In this document: positions 43,732 through 53,413 of the stretch, in pieces
Layout: each line of letters opens with the position of its first letter
Numbering within the stretch: position 1 is the stretch's first letter
DNA from: Patiria pectinifera
Lineage: Eukaryota > Echinodermata > Asteroidea > Valvatida > Asterinidae
DNA: 64,000 bases
Reading direction: 5' to 3'
NCBI GenBank assembly: GCA_029964075.1
Contig: CM057130.1
Span: forward strand, 992,001-1,056,000
Notes under the pieces: generated by a model
Databases searched by the model: none
What the model saw: only the letters and a program-made list of their open reading frames with translations
Told to the model about the DNA's origin: nothing
Position numbers and translations under genes: made by a program

Positions 43732-44658
43732 ATGGATCGACTGCCAACATCCACCCGTCCATCCCGGACTGTTCGTCCACCCAAGCGCTTCGAAGATTTT
43801 GCACTTGGTTCCCCTACTGGTAGCCATCGCACTTCCTCCACAACTTCACATCACTCAAGCCGGTCAAGCTGTTCCCACATTTCCCAACTGAGTGACTCAC
43901 AAGCTGCGAAGCTCACCGCCATGAGGAAGCAATCCCAGCTTCAGGAACTCCAACGGCAGATAGCCGAAGATAAGTTATACGACACACAACTCAAAGAGCA
44001 GGATGACCGAGCCAGAGCAGCACGTATGCAGCTTGAGGAAGTTGAACGTCAAGCGCTAAGAGAGCGAGAGACAATTACGACGCGTCTTTCTAGACGAAGA
44101 AGACTGCGTCAAGCCGAACTGGAACTACGAGATGCCGAGGCTGTTCAATCATTTCTGCAAGAGGATGCAGATCCAGCTATCCATGACATCAGTGAGATTC
44201 CATGCTCCCAGCCAACTGCTGATCCAACCCTGTCGCTGAGCAATACATCTTTGAACACCCCAGATGTAGCCGAGACTGACCAGACTGTACTGACCACTTC
44301 ACAAGTCCTTGTGAATGGTTCACCTCCCAGTGCACCCACCTGCTCTACTACTGGACAGCAACCAGTTACTCCAGTGAGCACCCCGCAGGAAACAGGATGT
44401 GACTCCCTGAAACCAGTGTTCCCAACCAGTAACACGCTCCAACAGTCGAATCATACTCCTGTCTGCAACCCTGGTGCACCACCGTCATCAGTCATCACGC
44501 CAATATCTCCTCCCACTTTGGGAACTGTTCCAGAAATTGCATCGGTGAACACCAACCTCATGGATCTCCTCATGGCATCATCCCTCGGTGTACCGAAACC
44601 AACCCTGCCGAAGTTTTCCAGTGGTAGGGAGAAAGACTTTGCGCTGCAACCTGGTTAA
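43732..44658 (+). pseudogene. gag: BEL/Pao gag-like N-terminal region
   Basis: The frame begins at the ATG at 43732, nine bases after the primer site, and reads MDRLPTSTRPSRTVRPPKRF. Residues 60-145 form a charged coiled coil (many E, R, Q, including LEEVERQALRERET). Residues 150-280 are Ser/Thr/Pro-rich. The frame then enters the conserved LPKFSSGREKDF block at about 44610, where BEL/Pao gag domains begin, and stops at 44656-44658 because of a frameshift near 44640. The remainder continues in another frame. No signal peptide. Confidence 0.85.
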
Positions 44659-45848
44659 TGTTCACCCGCATCTCAGCGAGCAATACAAGTACCAAGTGCT
44701 CATCGGCAGTTTGGACGGCAAGGCCCTGAAGCTTGCAAAATCCTACCTCCATAGCAGCCAGCCATACACCAAGGCATTGGCAGCACTGAGCGACAAATAT
44801 GGCTATAAAACCCCGTCAGCTGGTGCAGACTGAAATAGCTGCAATTATGATGACACCGCCAATCAAGCACAACGATACCGAGTCATTTGAAGACTTCTGT
44901 CTCGATGTTTCCTCCTTGGTGGGCATGCTTGAATCCTTAGATGGCCAAGCCGAAGTGGAGCTTCGATGTGGCTCACATGTAGACAAGCTGCTGAGCAAAC
45001 TCTCCCCGAGTCTCCGCACCAGTTTCATAGAGCACTGCATCAAGAAGGGTATACTCAAGCCGAACTCAGGTGAAACGTACACTCTTCCCCAGTTTGCCGC
45101 GTGGCTGAAGTTGAAGTCGCAGTCGCAGATGCTCGCCAAACAAGCCGTTACTGGTCACATCCAAGATCAGAGTGGTTCCAGAGTAAACCGAGAACATCGA
45201 CCGGTGAAGCAGAAGCCAACTCCGACATCTGCATTCCTGACAGGAGGCAAGCATGAGAAATCTGTGAGCCCCAAATACACCAAGCCGAAGCCAAAGCCGT
45301 TCTGTCCGTTCTGTGATGGGAAAGATCACTTCTTGAATGGCTGTCAGACCTTCAAGGCACTTTCTACCGAAGAGATAGTGAAGTGGATCCAAGAGAATAA
45401 ACGCTGTTGGAAGTGTTGCCGCAAGCATGAACCTGATGCATGCACCTTGAAGAAACCATGCCACCAGTGTAAGGAAGTGCACCTTACAGTTCTGCATGAA
45501 GCTGCCCAGAAGGCTACAAGTGTTTTTATGGTGAAACCTACAAGCCAGTCCGTTTATGTGGACAAACCTAGCCGACCATGCAATACCATGCTGAAAGTGA
45601 TGAGAGTTACCCTCCACGGTCCAGACAGCAACATTGACTCTTATGCAGTACTTGATGATGGATCTGAGCGAACCATGTTACTTCAAGATGCAGCACAACA
45701 GCTTAAGCTCAGCGGAACACCAGAGACTATGCATCTACGACCGGTCAGAGAAGACCTTGTCATCTGTCAAGGTCAATACGTGTCTCTGTCTGTGTCACCC
45801 CATGACAAGCCAGACGTGAAGTTCTCCCTGGAAGTTTGCTGCTGGTAA
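44640..45848 (+). pseudogene. BEL/Pao gag core, zinc knuckles and protease
   Basis: After the first break, the 44640-44815 frame carries the helical gag block (YQVLIGSLDGKALKLAKSYL). A second frameshift near 44810 leads into the 44799-45848 frame. This has the rest of gag, a CCHC knuckle CPFCDGKDHFLNGC (C-x2-C-x4-H-x4-C) at about 45301, a second CWKCCRKHEPDAC, then the retropepsin-like active site YAVLDDGSERTM at about 45640. The active site has Asp-Asp-Gly rather than Asp-Ser/Thr-Gly. The frame stops at 45846-45848 through a third frameshift near 45834. Confidence 0.85.
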
Positions 45849-46412
45849 TCTATGCCTGTCTGAATACACGTATCCAGTCAAGATACTGCAAGAGTGCTAC
45901 CCACATCTTCGTGACTTGCCACTGCCTTTGGTTGATAAAGCTCGACCAGTCATCCTAATTGGGTCAGATCACGTTGACCTCATCGCCCCAAGACGACCGA
46001 TCAGGTTCGGCCCTAGTGGGACACCGGTAGCCGCTCCCACAAGACTGGGTTGGACTCTTCATGGACCAGCCAGCATTTTGAAGCAGAAAGCTGGGTAGCA
46101 ACGGTGCTTCAAAGTCTCAGCCCAATCAGAGACAGCCGAGCTGATGAGGCACGTTGAGAAACTTTGGCAAGTTGATGTTGTGCCTTATGTGAACGAAAAG
46201 CACGTCGTTCGCTCCAAGCAAGATCAACGTGCAGTGCAACTTCTAGACGACAAGACAGCCCGTGTGGATGAGGGAGGAATTCAGCGGTATGTAACTCCCC
46301 TCTTGCGAACTGACAACGCCAAGTTCCATGCTCCAAAGGAGGCTGTCCTTCCAACCCTGAGAAGAACAGAAAGGCAACCCGACCATCGCTGGCAGAGAAA
46401 CACAACGAGCTG
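45835..46412 (+). pseudogene. BEL/Pao protease-RT linker region, broken
   Basis: The frame resumes in phase 1 with SEYTYPVKILQECYPHLRDL and PVILIGSDHVDLI, then GPSGTPVAAPTRLGWTLHGP, conserved blocks that follow the protease in Pao-type polyproteins. A TAG at 46096-46098 interrupts it. The same frame continues to about 46350, where another frameshift moves coding to phase 0. Confidence 0.82.
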
Positions 46413-47543
46413 ATCCAGAAGCTAGTACATGCTGGTTACGTCAGAATCCTGGCAGCGGAAGATGCTGCAAAGTCTGAAGAATCCTGGTACATTCCGCATC
46501 ACACAGTCGAACACAACGGGAAATTTCGCCTTGTGTTTAATTGTTCCTTCCAGTATCAGAACCAGATACTCAATGAGCACCTACTTCCTGGTCCATCCCT
46601 CGGTGCATCGCTCCTTGGGGTACTGTTGCGTTTCCGCCAACATGCTGTAGCAGTGTCAGGGGACATTAAGGCAATGTTCCACCAAGTAAGACTGCAGCCC
46701 ACCGAAAGATGTATCTTCCGCTTCCTGTGGAGAAACATGAAGACCGACACCGAACCCAAGATCTATGAGTGGCAGGTACTACACTTCGGAGCAACATGCA
46801 GCCCCTGTTGCGCCACTTATGCGCTACGTAAGCATGCCTTTGATCATCGAGAGAAGTCTGCTGAAGTTGCTGATGCAGTGGATAGATCGTTCTACGTCGA
46901 TAACTGCCTAGTCAGTGTACCGCAGGAAGACGAAGCCAAGGCTCTCGTCCACAACATGCGTGACTTGCTTGCCACGGGTGGTTTTGAGATTCGTCAATGG
47001 GCCAGTAATGTACCCAACGTTGTAGCCGATCTCCCTCCTGAAGCACGTTCAAATGGCTGTGAGCTCTGGCTGACATTTGGAGAGACAGACTTGACCGAAC
47101 CCATGCTCGGACTCCAGTGGGACTGTAGCACAGATGATCTGCAATACCGGCACCGGGTAGTCAACTATAATTGCCTGAACATGAGAAACATGTACAAAAC
47201 CTTAGCCAGCCAGTATGATCCAAATGGGTACCTCACACCATTCACTGCCAGAGCCAGAGTTATCGTACAGGACTTATGGAAGACCAAACGTGACTGGGAC
47301 GATGCCCTGGAGCCCGGAGAGATTATGGACCGATGGCGAGCCTGGGAAAATGAGCTACCAAACCTGTCTGTCATCAAACTAACTAGATGTTACACGCCTC
47401 CTGATGTCAACCCAAAAACAGCCAGTCGCCAGCTTCACATCTTCTGTGACGCGTCTGAGAGGATCTACGGTGCAGTCGCCTACCTCCGGACGGAAGATGA
47501 GAAGCATACCATACACACCAGCTTCGTAATGGCCAGGTCCTGA
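46371..47543 (+). pseudogene. pol: BEL/Pao reverse transcriptase and RNase H start
   Basis: It has SWYIPHHTVE and RLVFNCSFQY (finger region) near 46480-46555, motif A SGDIKAMFHQVRL near 46657, LHFGATCSPCCATYALRKHA near 46780 and motif C as FYVDNCLVS near 46891. The second catalytic Asp of YVDD appears as Asn, a variant I believe occurs in some Pao-type elements. RNase H begins with HIFCDASERIYGAVAYLR near 47435. The frame ends at TGA 47541-47543, a position that is probably Arg (CGA) in relatives. Confidence 0.88.
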
Positions 47544-48835
47544 GTTGCGCCAAAGAAACAGCTCTCCATGCCCCGCCTCGAGCTCTCGGCCGCTCTGGCA
47601 GGGGCTCAATTGTCCAGTCTCCTTCAGCAAGAGTTGACTCTACCCCTAGAAGATATTGTTCTCTGGAGTGATTCTACGACAGTCCTGACATGGCTGAAGT
47701 CGGAGTCCTGTAGGTATAAAGTCTTTGTGGGGACCCGAGTGGCCCAGATCCAGACCCTGACTAACGTCGACCAATGGCGCTACGTTGACACGAAAAATAA
47801 TGCAGCTGATGATCTGACGAGAGGGAAAAGTCTGCTGTCACTCAGTCAACCCTGCAGATGGCGAGACGGGCCACCATTCCTATCCGCAAGCCCTGATCTT
47901 TGGCCAGCCTTCCCACCTGCCCTAGCTGAGGATTCCTCGGAGCTGAAGAAATCCTCCTTCTGCGGTATAGTGACCGTGGAACTGGCTGACATCCCAGACC
48001 TGGAGAAGTACAAATCTATGGATGAGCTCATCGAGGCATCTAAGCAGCTCTGTGACGGGGCGGCGAAGGATGATGGTCCTGTTGAACTAACAGCTGATCA
48101 GCGAGCAGAAATTGAGCTTCACCTATTCCAACGAGCCCAGAAATCCAGTTTTCCCGAAGAGTGGGGTGCCCTCAAGGACGGTAAGGAGCTCCCTCGAGAA
48201 AGTAGACTGCTGCAGCTCTCGCCAGAGTGGGATGGAGATGACCAAGTCATCAGAGTCGGGGGCCGGCTGCGTCATGCTGAAGGAATCCCGCTATTCACCA
48301 AGCATCCAATTGTGCTCGACCCTGCACATCCTGTAAATAAGCTCCTTATCCAGGACTTTAACCAGAGACTCATGCACTATGGTCCAGAACGTGTCCATGC
48401 AGAAATCAGAAGAAGATTCTGGATTCTGCGTGGTCGACAGGCTGTCCGCAAACATCAGCGTCAATGTTTTGACTGCCAGAGGTGGAGAGCCACTCCAAGT
48501 GTCCCTAAGATGGGGGATCTTCCTTCTGCCCGCCTCCGCATCCAGCAGCCACCATTCTACTCCACAGGCGTTGACTGCTTTGGGCCGATGGCCGTCAAGA
48601 TAGGCAGGCGAACAGAGAAGCGTTGGGGCATCATTTTCAAATGCATGACAACGAGAGCAGTGCATTTAGACCTACTTGAGAGTCTTGACACCGATGCCTT
48701 TTTGATGGCTTTCCGAAGATTCGCCTCCCGAAGGGGGAAGCCGTATGAGCTGCTGTCGGACTGCGGAACCAACTTCAAAAGGGGTGCTTCCGAGCTGAAG
48801 GAAGCCTTCTCAGCGATGGATCCAGCCCTAACAAA
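47544..48835 (+). pseudogene. pol: BEL/Pao RNase H and integrase N-terminal/core
   Basis: In the same frame as before the TGA: PRLELSAALAG, IVLWSDSTTVLTWL and NNAADDLTRG complete RNase H. The integrase follows with an HHCC zinc region (LMHYGPERVHAEI..CFDC, near 48370-48480) and catalytic Asp in GVDCFGPM (near 48570) and LLSDCGTNF (near 48755). A one-base frameshift near 48832 ends this reading. Confidence 0.88.
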
Positions 48836-49476
48836 AGCTTGCCAAACACCAAGTAAGATTTCGTTTCAATCCTCCAAATGCCCCACATTTCGGAGGATTG
48901 TGGGAGAGAGAGATCAAGTCAGCCAAGTATGGCCTGCGAGTTGTCCTCAATGATCAGACAGTACCTGAGCAAGTCCTTCGCACAGTACTCATCGAGGTCG
49001 AAGGAATTCTCAACTCGAAGCCTCTTGGCTACACATCCTCAGACATTGCCGACATTGACCCTGTCACACCGAATGTCCTTCTGATGGGGCGCTACGACCC
49101 AGCTTTACCTCAAGTTGTCTATCCAGCCAAAGACCTGTTGGGCAGACGTCAGTGGAAGCATAGCCAAGTTCTTGCAGACCACTTCTGGACCAGATTCTCC
49201 AAGTTCTACCTACCTTCACTTCAGAGTCGTCAGAAGTGGCAAAGAGATGTGGCGGGTTTGTCCAAGAACGACGTCGTCATGATCATTGACCCGAATCTCA
49301 CTCGGTCGCAGTGGCCTATCGGCAGAGTTACTGAAACCTTCCCTGGACCGGATGGTCGTGTCCGGATTACCGACGTGAGAGTCAGAAACAAGGTCTACAC
49401 ACGTCCTGTAGCTCGGCTGATTCAACTCCCTGAGATGAGCAACAACGATGAACTCAGGGACGCTCCGACCTCATAG
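48836..49476 (+). pseudogene. pol: BEL/Pao integrase C-terminal part and tail domain
   Basis: Phase 1 continues with the block FNPPNAPHFGGLWEREIKSA near 48868, holding the third catalytic residue (Glu of WE). Then come ILNSKPLGYTSSD and NVLLMGRYDP, LADHFWTRFSKFYLPSLQSR and VVMIIDPNLTRSQWPIGRV, the tail domain characteristic of Pao-family integrases. The stop is TAG at 49474-49476. Confidence 0.88.
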
Positions 49477-49544
49477 GTTGATGAACAGTTGGATGGTTTC
49501 ACAATATGCTTTCTTTTGTACTTATAAATTTGTTTCCCAAATTT

Positions 49545-49552
49545 AGGGGCGG
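49545..49552 (+). promoter_or_regulatory. Weak polypurine tract
   Basis: AGGGGCGG lies a few bases before the 3' LTR. It is the best candidate for plus-strand priming but is short and interrupted. Confidence 0.45.
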
Positions 49553-49555
49553 CTG

Positions 49556-50291
49556 TGTCAGAAAGTAGCAGCTGTAGTGTTGTGCTGTCTAGCGCCCTCT
49601 TGTGGTTTGCATATTTATTTGGTTTACTGCTGGATAGCATGTAGGGCGCCCTCAATAATATCCTTATTTTCCAATCACATTTATGTCCGTAACTTCAGTT
49701 CCAGCGTTTGTTCCAAACTTGACCTGTTTTCCCATTTATAACAAACCAGGTTGCCTAAAATCCCATTCCTAGTTATCCCATAATCATCCAAGATAATTCC
49801 TGTGCGTGATTTTGAATAGTAAGTACATTTTTGATGCCTTTATGGGGACCTTTCTGGGGTGATTTGTAACTGTTTTGATAATCATTTTAAGTACATGTGT
49901 ATAGTGATAAATACATGTACATGTTTACAGTGTTATAGGGTCAGTTTTAGCCACTTAGTAATGCTAAAGTGTTATTACTCATAATTAAGGCTATAATTAG
50001 TTCCATAGTGATTAAGTGTTGAAGCTATTTACACCCAATACCCATTTGTTTAATATTATCCATGTGATTATTGTAACTCTAAAGACATGTAGGCCCATGT
50101 TCATGTACATGTAGATCACATGACCCCCTTTATTCATTATTACATGTAATTAGGACACAGGACGCACATGTATAGATGCACTAGGGATTTCCGTTTATTT
50201 CCTTTCTTATTTTGTTCTTTATTTAGAACCACGGGAATAAATCACGGGAAAATCTCACGGGATAACTTTCAACGTACCTCACGTTTTTTCA
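49556..50291 (+). mobile_element. BEL/Pao 3' LTR
   Basis: 736 bp, same limits as the 5' LTR (TGTCAG...TTTTCA), then the ACGAG target duplication at 50292-50296. Confidence 0.92.
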
Positions 50292-50296
50292 ACGAG

Positions 50297-50420
50297 TGAC
50301 GAGCCAGTTAAGTGCTGGAGAGCTACCTACATCTAAGAAAGCCACATCAGACTGGGCTTGGTCCAGCCATGCTACAGTAAAATGTACATTTTTGTGTGTG
50401 GTTCCTGCCCTGAGCACAGA
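50297..50420. repeat. Right part of the inverted-repeat locus around the BEL/Pao site
   Basis: GCCACATCAGACTGGGCTTG at 50339 is the inverted counterpart of 42751-42774. Confidence 0.5.
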
Positions 50421-50559
50421 GTAGGTCAGATCGGGCTAACGGTTTTTATTGCTCATCGGGACCTACATCAAGCGCAGCAATTTGTATCAAAATCGGAAGA
50501 GCTAAGGTAAAGTGAGTTTGTTTCTGCATTCAGTCGGGGGCGCTGAACAATAGAGGACA

Positions 50560-50973
50560 ATTAATAGGGTCCCAATTCCCGAAGGGTCCCCAATTTACGA
50601 TCGTGTACAAAACATATGGGAGGTCTTCCTAAAAAGTTTCGAGTACAAACAAAAGAGGGGCAATAGGGGGTTCCGGATAGCAGACAATTACATACTTGCG
50701 TGCGTTGGTCTGACATGGAATGACCCAATGCAATAACAGATGCAGCAAGACCTTTGTACATCTTCACTGGTAAGCTCTGTTGCTGTGTGTAGTATGTGTA
50801 GGACTGAAAATGGACCGTAATTGCCTGCAAGTCACGCATGCGCACCAATTTCCCCCCATTTTTCGGAGTGGATTTCAACTAGACGTTGCTACTGACAAGT
50901 CCGTCGGCAATATTGGTTGGTCGTGATAGCGCCCTCTTGCGGCAGCAGATTATCGCGGCGGGTTTTATCGCGT
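50560..50973. mobile_element. Degraded relative of the Mutator-like element, right half
   Basis: ATGCGCACCAATTTCCCCCC followed by TTTTTCGG.., CTAGACGTTG..CTGACAAG, AATATTGGTTGGTCGTGATA and GCGCCCTCTTGCGG parallel the right arm of 31,332-32,306. The arm is interrupted at about 50,974 by the third MITE copy. Confidence 0.7.
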
Positions 50974-51449
50974 ATCAGGTTGCAGACCAGGAAATACATG
51001 TCCATAGACCCCAATGATAAATGCCCCCACCTCAGAAATTGGGGAAAATACTCACAACTCTCAATGGTGTCTGAGACACACATGACATTAAAGCTTATTA
51101 CATCATCTTTCGTTTTCTGTTCAATTTTCTGAGGGTTACCCAATGACCTTTGGGAGAAAATTCCATCCAAAGATGATCACCCCTAAAAGCAGTCCTGAAG
51201 CCCATCGCCATTTTGAACACGAACGTCTACGCTCCATTTCAAAATAGAGCCATTTTAGGGCCTAATTTCATCCACATTTCACAGAAATACGAGCCCTCAG
51301 TCTCTGCAAGGCTTCCCAAATTATTTATTTTTTACAAATCATCAAGTTCACGGACTTCCAAATGCTCTAATACTGAAGAATTTGAGGGCACGCAAATCGT
51401 GATTTGGCCGGCGTAGAGAATTTCGGACCGATTTTCCAGGCCTGCACCC
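50974..51449. mobile_element. 470-bp MITE family, diverged copy C
   Basis: It starts AGGTTGCAGACCAGGAAAT and ends ATTTTCCAGGCCTGCACCC. Its internal order matches copies A and B (CAACTCTC, GATGATCACCCCT, TTGGCCGGCG..TTTCGGACCGATTT), with clear divergence. Confidence 0.78.
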
Positions 51450-51463
51450 ATCGGTGTCAGGTC

Positions 51464-51586
51464 AACTCGCCCCCTGGCCGACTCGCCCCTTACCGACTCG
51501 CCCCTTACAAGCTCGCCCCTGCCTGACTCGCCCCCTAGCCTACTCGCCCCCTGACCGACTCGCCTCCTGACCGACTCGCCCCCTGG
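51464..51586. repeat. About 17-bp minisatellite, 7-8 copies
   Basis: Unit (G)ACTCGCCCCCTGACC with variants (CTTACC, CTGCCT, CTAGCC). It directly follows MITE copy C. Confidence 0.85.
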
Positions 51587-51589
51587 AAA

Positions 51590-52480
51590 ATTATGCACCG
51601 TACGGGGACATCGTGAAAAAAATTAAAGACAGTGTCGGGGAACACCGTTTGCCCATCAAACCATGCAACGTCTCTTGTCCTTAGACTACCCTGTGTTGGA
51701 TATCCTCTAGATGGAGTTTACACAGTAGCTAACGAGTGGAAGTGTGCTGCTGTCTTCATTTAGCTTCAATTGGTAAGAAGATGGATTCATGGCTCGTTTG
51801 CTCTATGGGCTCCGTGCACAAGCACCCCGTCAACGGTAAGAAAGAGCATGTTTGGGGAGATTACTGTACTGTAATGGGATGGAAAATCGAACGCATTGCT
51901 AACAACGCCTATGGGATTGTGCACATTTATCGTGCGAACCAGTACGCGCACCGTCGGTGTCCCGCCCATGTGGCCTCGCAAGAGGTTTAAAAAGCGCCCT
52001 CTCTTTTCGCGCACGGAGCCCATAGACCTTAATTATGTGTTAAGACGGCGTAAGATGAGAGTCTTCAGAGAGCAAGGGTTTTCTATGCCTGAGTTAGATT
52101 CAACTAAACCGGTCGTTTATGCATTGTTTATGAATTAAAATAACAAAAACACATAAAAGTATATGTACCATGCCTCCCTTGACGTCATACCAACGGCCAA
52201 CGGACGGACAACCCAAACATTTGTTTTTATGCATTGCTTTATTTATTAAGTCTAAACGCAAAGAGCAACAAACAAAACTAAACAAATTAATATGAATCTT
52301 AACAAAATCGAAGACTTAAAAAGGCCACTGAAACGATAACTAAGTAGCAAACAGATTAAAGAAAAAAAGCTCAAAGCAAGACAGAATAATAACGGAATGC
52401 AAAGTGTGCGTAAAATTGCGTAACTAAAACAAAAAAGCGGGGGAAAAGTATCTAAAATACACTTAAATCTACAATTGATT
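51590..52480. other. No clear gene; short inverted element at 51,803-52,025
   Basis: CTATGGGCTCCGTGC (51803-51817) and its exact reverse complement GCACGGAGCCCATAG (52011-52025) bracket 193 bp, perhaps a small MITE. Plus frames here (51736-51990, 51896-52138) have ordinary composition, but I recognise no domain. Confidence 0.4.
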
Positions 52481-52484
52481 ATGC

Positions 52485-52697
52485 TCAGAAATGACGTAAG
52501 GAAGTTATACTGAGTAACAGTTGTCCGAGGATTGAGCCTTGTGGTACGCCAGTAGGGAGCGGAAGGCCTTTCAAGGATTCTGAAAACATTTTTTCTTGAC
52601 TTTTTGAAAAATAGAACGGCGCTGTTGCTGTTTGGTAGCGGTAAATACAAAAGACTTTACCCAAACTAAATAACGCCCCCCCTATTGTATCAAACAT
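52485..52697 (-). pseudogene. Non-LTR reverse transcriptase fragment (motif B)
   Basis: The minus-strand frame contains LPLPTGVPQGSILGQLLLSI, the motif B block of LINE reverse transcriptases. Nothing else of the enzyme is readable nearby. It lies beyond the presumed end of the saposin gene. Confidence 0.7.
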
Positions 52698-52798
52698 TAC
52701 ATGTGACCTATACTACCATAATGAGGGAATAGCTCACTTTACTTTTTCATATTAACATAATTAAAGCTCAAAAATTATTTGTGGTGTTTCATACCAGA

Positions 52799-52804
52799 TT
52801 TATT
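52799..52804 (-). terminator. Candidate polyadenylation signal of the saposin gene
   Basis: AATAAA on the minus strand, about 510 bp past the stop codon at 53315. No nearer AATAAA is obvious. Confidence 0.4.
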
Positions 52805-53314
52805 TCGGTAGCTTATTTCAAAGATATGCCGCAGGAACTTCAACAATGTCCCGCCGAATTTATCTGACCTCATTTCCAGAAAAACGGATTTTAGCCAAAA
52901 AACTGCATTGCTCCGCCAACAGCAGTGGAAAATGGTCATCAGTTTTTCCACTTTTGGGGTATTTGTTTCCTTTTAAAAACAATGCAAAGTGTCAAACTTG
53001 GATACCTTGGCTAAATCAAAATACAAAAAGCAATATCGATTTGACATGATTTTTCTAGTATGTCCGACTTCAAGCGTTGAGTACTAAAAACAAGGTTAAG
53101 AGGGACATTCATCATTTTGCCACAGTAGGTCACATCATTATCTCAAAAAGGACATAACAAAAAAATATATATTCACTTCAGAAGTTAAATTCATCAATTA
53201 CAATGTTGTATTTAAACTGGAATATTTGATCAAACAAAAAGCAAGCGAGTGCAAGGAATGCATCTAGATTCTCCTACAGGGAGGGACGGGCTTCTTCTAC
53301 TTGGAAACGTCTTC

Positions 53315-53413
53315 CTAAGAAGCTCCGTCCATCTTATAGACAATGTTGCCCAACACGTTCAGCTGCTGGTTCATTTCCGAGGACGGACAGAGATATGCGC
53401 ACCGGTTGGGATT
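53315..53413 (-). CDS. Saposin gene exon 5 (last Cys pair and stop)
   Basis: 99 bases after CATTTATAG|, beginning NPNRCAYLCPS. This is the terminal helix pair of cysteines, preceded by the Pro usual before the fifth Cys. A short tail and TAG at 53317-53315 follow. Confidence 0.85.
   Translation of the reverse strand, partial: NPNRCAYLCPSSEMNQQLNVLGNIVYKMDGAS

Noticed and set aside
43732-49476. Reading the BEL/Pao frames as separate host genes
   Set aside because: Their domains follow Pao order between two matching LTRs, and the breaks between them are frameshifts or stops within one polyprotein.
51736-52138. Overlapping plus-strand frames as a small gene
   Set aside because: They overlap a 15-bp-armed inverted repeat, use different frames and match no family I know.
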